Positions 62,316 to 64,000 of a DNA stretch of 64,000 nucleotides are shown piece after piece (positions within the stretch are counted from its first letter, which is position 1; each line of letters begins with the position of its first letter). The DNA is from Bog-473 sp963800725. GTDB taxonomy: Bacteria; Actinomycetota; Acidimicrobiia; Acidimicrobiales; RAAP-2. The stretch is from assembly GCA_963800725.1 (NCBI GenBank), contig CAWDCE010000024.1, positions 1 through 64,000 of the forward strand. Direction: 5' to 3'. The translations under genes and the position numbers were made by a program. A model generated the notes under the pieces. The model was not told the DNA's origin, did not search any database, and saw nothing but the letters and a program-made list of their open reading frames with translations.

Positions 62316-63425
62316 TTACCGGTGGGGCGACTCGAGGCGCCGGCGATTCGCTGCCCGGTCCGTTCTCGACTCCGCCTTCGCGTTGGCGAGTTCCGCCAAG
62401 GTCGCTTCGGTGGTGTCCCAACCAATGCATTCATCGGTGATGCTCTGGCCGTAGACGAGTTGGGTGCGAGGCGCAGGAGAGAAGTCCTGGCGACCTTCGA
62501 CGAGGAAGCTCTCGAGCATGATCCCGACAAGTCCTTCTTCGCCACGCGCCATGCGCCGCGCCATGTCGTGGGCGACGACGACCTGTTGGGCATGGACCTT
62601 GCCGCTATTGGCATGGCTGGCGTCGATGACGATCCGGCGAGGGAGTCCCGCTCGCTCGAGGGCGTCGAGCGCGTCGGCGACGCTGGGTTCGTCGTAATTC
62701 GGTCCGAGGGTGCTCCCGCGCAGCACGACGTGGCCGTCAGGGTTGCCCGTCGTCTCGAAAACGGCTGCACTCCCGTCTCGGTCGATGCCCGGAAAGACCT
62801 GGGAGACCCGAGCCGCGCCGACTGCGTCGACGGCACTTTGCACATCGCCATCTGGGGAATTTTTGAATCCAACCGGCATCGAGAGGCCGCTGGCCAACTG
62901 GCGGTGGATCTGACTCTGGGTGGTGCGCGCCCCAATGGCACCCCAGCTGACCGCATCGGCCACAAATTCAGCGGTAATTGGATCAAGGAACTCACACCCG
63001 ACGGGCAGGCCCAATGAGATCACTTCGAGCAAGAAGCCACGCGCCGCGATGAGTCCGTCGTTGACCTGGTAGCTGCCATCGAGATGTGGGTCGTTGATAA
63101 GCCCTTTCCATCCGACGGTCGTCCGCGGTTTTTCGAAGTAGGTGCGCATCACGATGCACAGCTCGCCTTCATGGCGTTCGGCCAACTTGGCCAGTCGGTG
63201 CGCGTAGTCCAGACCGGCAATGGGGTCATGGAGCGAACACGGCCCGACGATCACCAAGGTCCGGTCGTCCTCGCCATTGAGGATCGAAGTGACAGAGCGG
63301 CGCCCGCGACCAACCGCTGCCTCATGGGCAGGCGTGAGCGCCAGCTTGTCGCGCAACTCCGACGGCGAGATGAGTCTGCTGACGTTGGTGATGCGCTTGT
63401 TTTGAACTGATGTCTCGGGAGCCAT
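62316..63425 (-). CDS. 3-deoxy-7-phosphoheptulonate (DAHP) synthase, class I (AroF/G/H type)
   Basis: A 369-aa enzyme that joins PEP and erythrose-4-phosphate, the first step of aromatic amino-acid synthesis. Class I-alpha motifs: VIVGPCSLHDPIAGLDYAHR, MRTYFEKPRTTVGWKGLIND, GARTTQSQIHRQLASGLSMP, VGFKNSPDGD and IVIDASHANSGK. Many actinobacteria rely on the unrelated class II enzyme, so this copy is worth noting. AGGAAGGA lies 10 nt before the ATG at 63425. The 5' leader holds two hairpins, one a likely intrinsic terminator. Confidence 0.92.
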   Translation of the reverse strand: MAPETSVQNKRITNVSRLISPSELRDKLALTPAHEAAVGRGRRSVTSILNGEDDRTLVIVGPCSLHDPIAGLDYAHRLAKLAERHEGELCIVMRTYFEKPRTTVGWKGLINDPHLDGSYQVNDGLIAARGFLLEVISLGLPVGCEFLDPITAEFVADAVSWGAIGARTTQSQIHRQLASGLSMPVGFKNSPDGDVQSAVDAVGAARVSQVFPGIDRDGSAAVFETTGNPDGHVVLRGSTLGPNYDEPSVADALDALERAGLPRRIVIDASHANSGKVHAQQVVVAHDMARRMARGEEGLVGIMLESFLVEGRQDFSPAPRTQLVYGQSITDECIGWDTTEATLAELANAKAESRTDRAANRRRLESPHR

Positions 63426-63442
63426 GCTCTGGCGTCCTTCCT

Positions 63443-63476
63443 GCGAGCCGCTCGTCCACCCAAGTGACCGGCTCGC
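63443..63476 (-). promoter_or_regulatory. hairpin next to the DAHP synthase ribosome binding site
   Basis: GCGAGCCG (63443-63450) is a perfect inverted repeat of CGGCTCGC (63469-63476), with an 18-nt loop. On the mRNA the 3' arm ends directly before the AGGAAGGA ribosome binding site. It could affect translation or be the antiterminator partner of the terminator upstream. Confidence 0.4.
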
Positions 63477-63489
63477 CTCGTGTCGGGGC

Positions 63490-63523
63490 AAAGAAAAAGG
63501 CAAAGGCGCAACGCCTTTGCCTT
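63490..63523 (-). terminator. intrinsic terminator in leader of DAHP synthase gene
   Basis: On the minus strand, AAGGCAAAGGC, loop GTTGC, GCCTTTGCC then TTTTTCTTT: a GC-rich 9-11 bp stem plus U-tract. It lies 65-98 nt upstream of the DAHP synthase ATG. A 19-codon frame (63534-63593) ends 10 nt before the stem. It is either an attenuator for the gene or the terminator of an unseen transcript from the right. Confidence 0.65.
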
Positions 63524-64000
63524 GAAGCCGGTCCTACCTGTGCGTGAACTCAGTGCGTGGCGGCGCTCCGAGACCCAGGGAGGGCCGGCTCATGAAACCA
63601 CCAATATCTGCGCACGGCGCCCAGAGTAGCAGAATGGGGATTGCGCTCAGCCGGCGCCTCGGGAGCCGTAGGGGGCAACCACAGGTCGCCTCCATCGAGG
63701 CCATGAGCGACCTAACGCCCAAAAATTCGATCACGGCAGGCTCGCCCCGGTCGCCCACGCCCTCATTTTCCGACTGGGCGGAGCCGACATCTCGGCGTTC
63801 TCGAGTCACGTCGTGGCCAAGAAGGTTCGGACCGCAAATCTGCTACGGGCGTAGCGACATGATCACGAAATTCACTCTGTGCGCGTGCGGCCTGGACTTT
63901 CATACCGGTGGTATGACCGCATGTGGCCCGGTGCTACCGGGGGTGGTTGCTTTGGGTCACCTCGGCCGGTAAGACTTGGCGGATCGTGACTGACGTTGAG
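63524..64000. other. right-hand end of window, no confident gene
   Basis: The minus strand has a short frame (63534-63593, starting MSRPSLGLG) preceding the terminator, possibly a leader peptide without runs of aromatic codons. The plus strand ends in a GTG at 63986 (VTDVE) that may open the next gene. A 6-3-6 palindrome, catacc-ggt-ggtatg, lies at 63901-63915 and could be an operator for that gene. None of this is firm. Confidence 0.3.

Overview
The window is high-GC chromosomal DNA from an actinobacterium. An Acidimicrobiia-like lineage is an inference; no rRNA is present to prove it. The supporting signs are: a mycothiol-dependent isomerase-fold protein, two F420/PPOX-type flavin proteins, two luciferase-like (LLM) oxidoreductases, a ClpS adaptor, RDD and DUF2510 proteins, frequent GTG starts, and at least eleven genes that look leaderless (a TANNNT -10 box ending 6-8 nt before the start codon). 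There is one tRNA gene, tRNA-Gly(TCC), and no insertion sequence, prophage or CRISPR array.

Layout. 1-9.6 kb: an acyclic-terpene/branched acyl-CoA catabolic locus. An LLM oxidoreductase and an acyl-CoA dehydrogenase face left; an enoyl-CoA hydratase, carboxyltransferase, biotin carboxylase/BCCP and DUF1446 (AtuA-like) protein face right with stop/start overlaps, followed by an MFS transporter. 9.6-20.2 kb: housekeeping and transport genes (GNATs, a channel-like membrane protein, Zn-alcohol dehydrogenase, ClpS, DHA2 drug transporter, ABC-F ATPase, orphan Tat-exported peptide-binding protein, Prx5 peroxiredoxin, transglutaminase). 20.6-33.3 kb: tRNA-Gly, truncated hemoglobin, enoyl-CoA hydratases, small-molecule-modifying enzymes, pyrE, and a repeat protein coupled to an RDD membrane protein. 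33.6-37.5 kb: a tightly coupled five-gene operon with a beta-class DNA methyltransferase carrying an extra C-terminal domain, a 104-aa unknown, a 395-aa putative PD-(D/E)XK-like protein, a GNAT and a small membrane protein. It is the best candidate for an undescribed restriction-modification or defence-type system. 37.6-46.9 kb: many small stand-alone enzymes (GNAT, VOC, DUF302, YjbQ, DUF1801, DHFR-like). 47-52 kb: PadR-ChrA with a triple-repeat operator, a serine/glycine-repeat protein, an HhH protein containing an in-frame VEL minisatellite, an F420/PPOX protein, and a NixA-type nickel transporter behind a Nur-like palindrome. 52.5-64 kb: collagen-like, BrkB, PPOX, FKBP, aldo/keto reductase, DUF2510/LprG-like, UbiB-like kinase and class I DAHP synthase genes; the last has a structured leader with a terminator.

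A pervasive feature is single-base frame breaks in otherwise well-conserved genes (at least 16 breaks in 12 genes). In each case protein homology continues in the next frame and no other decay is seen. I read these mainly as indel errors in the underlying assembly and annotate the genes across the breaks.
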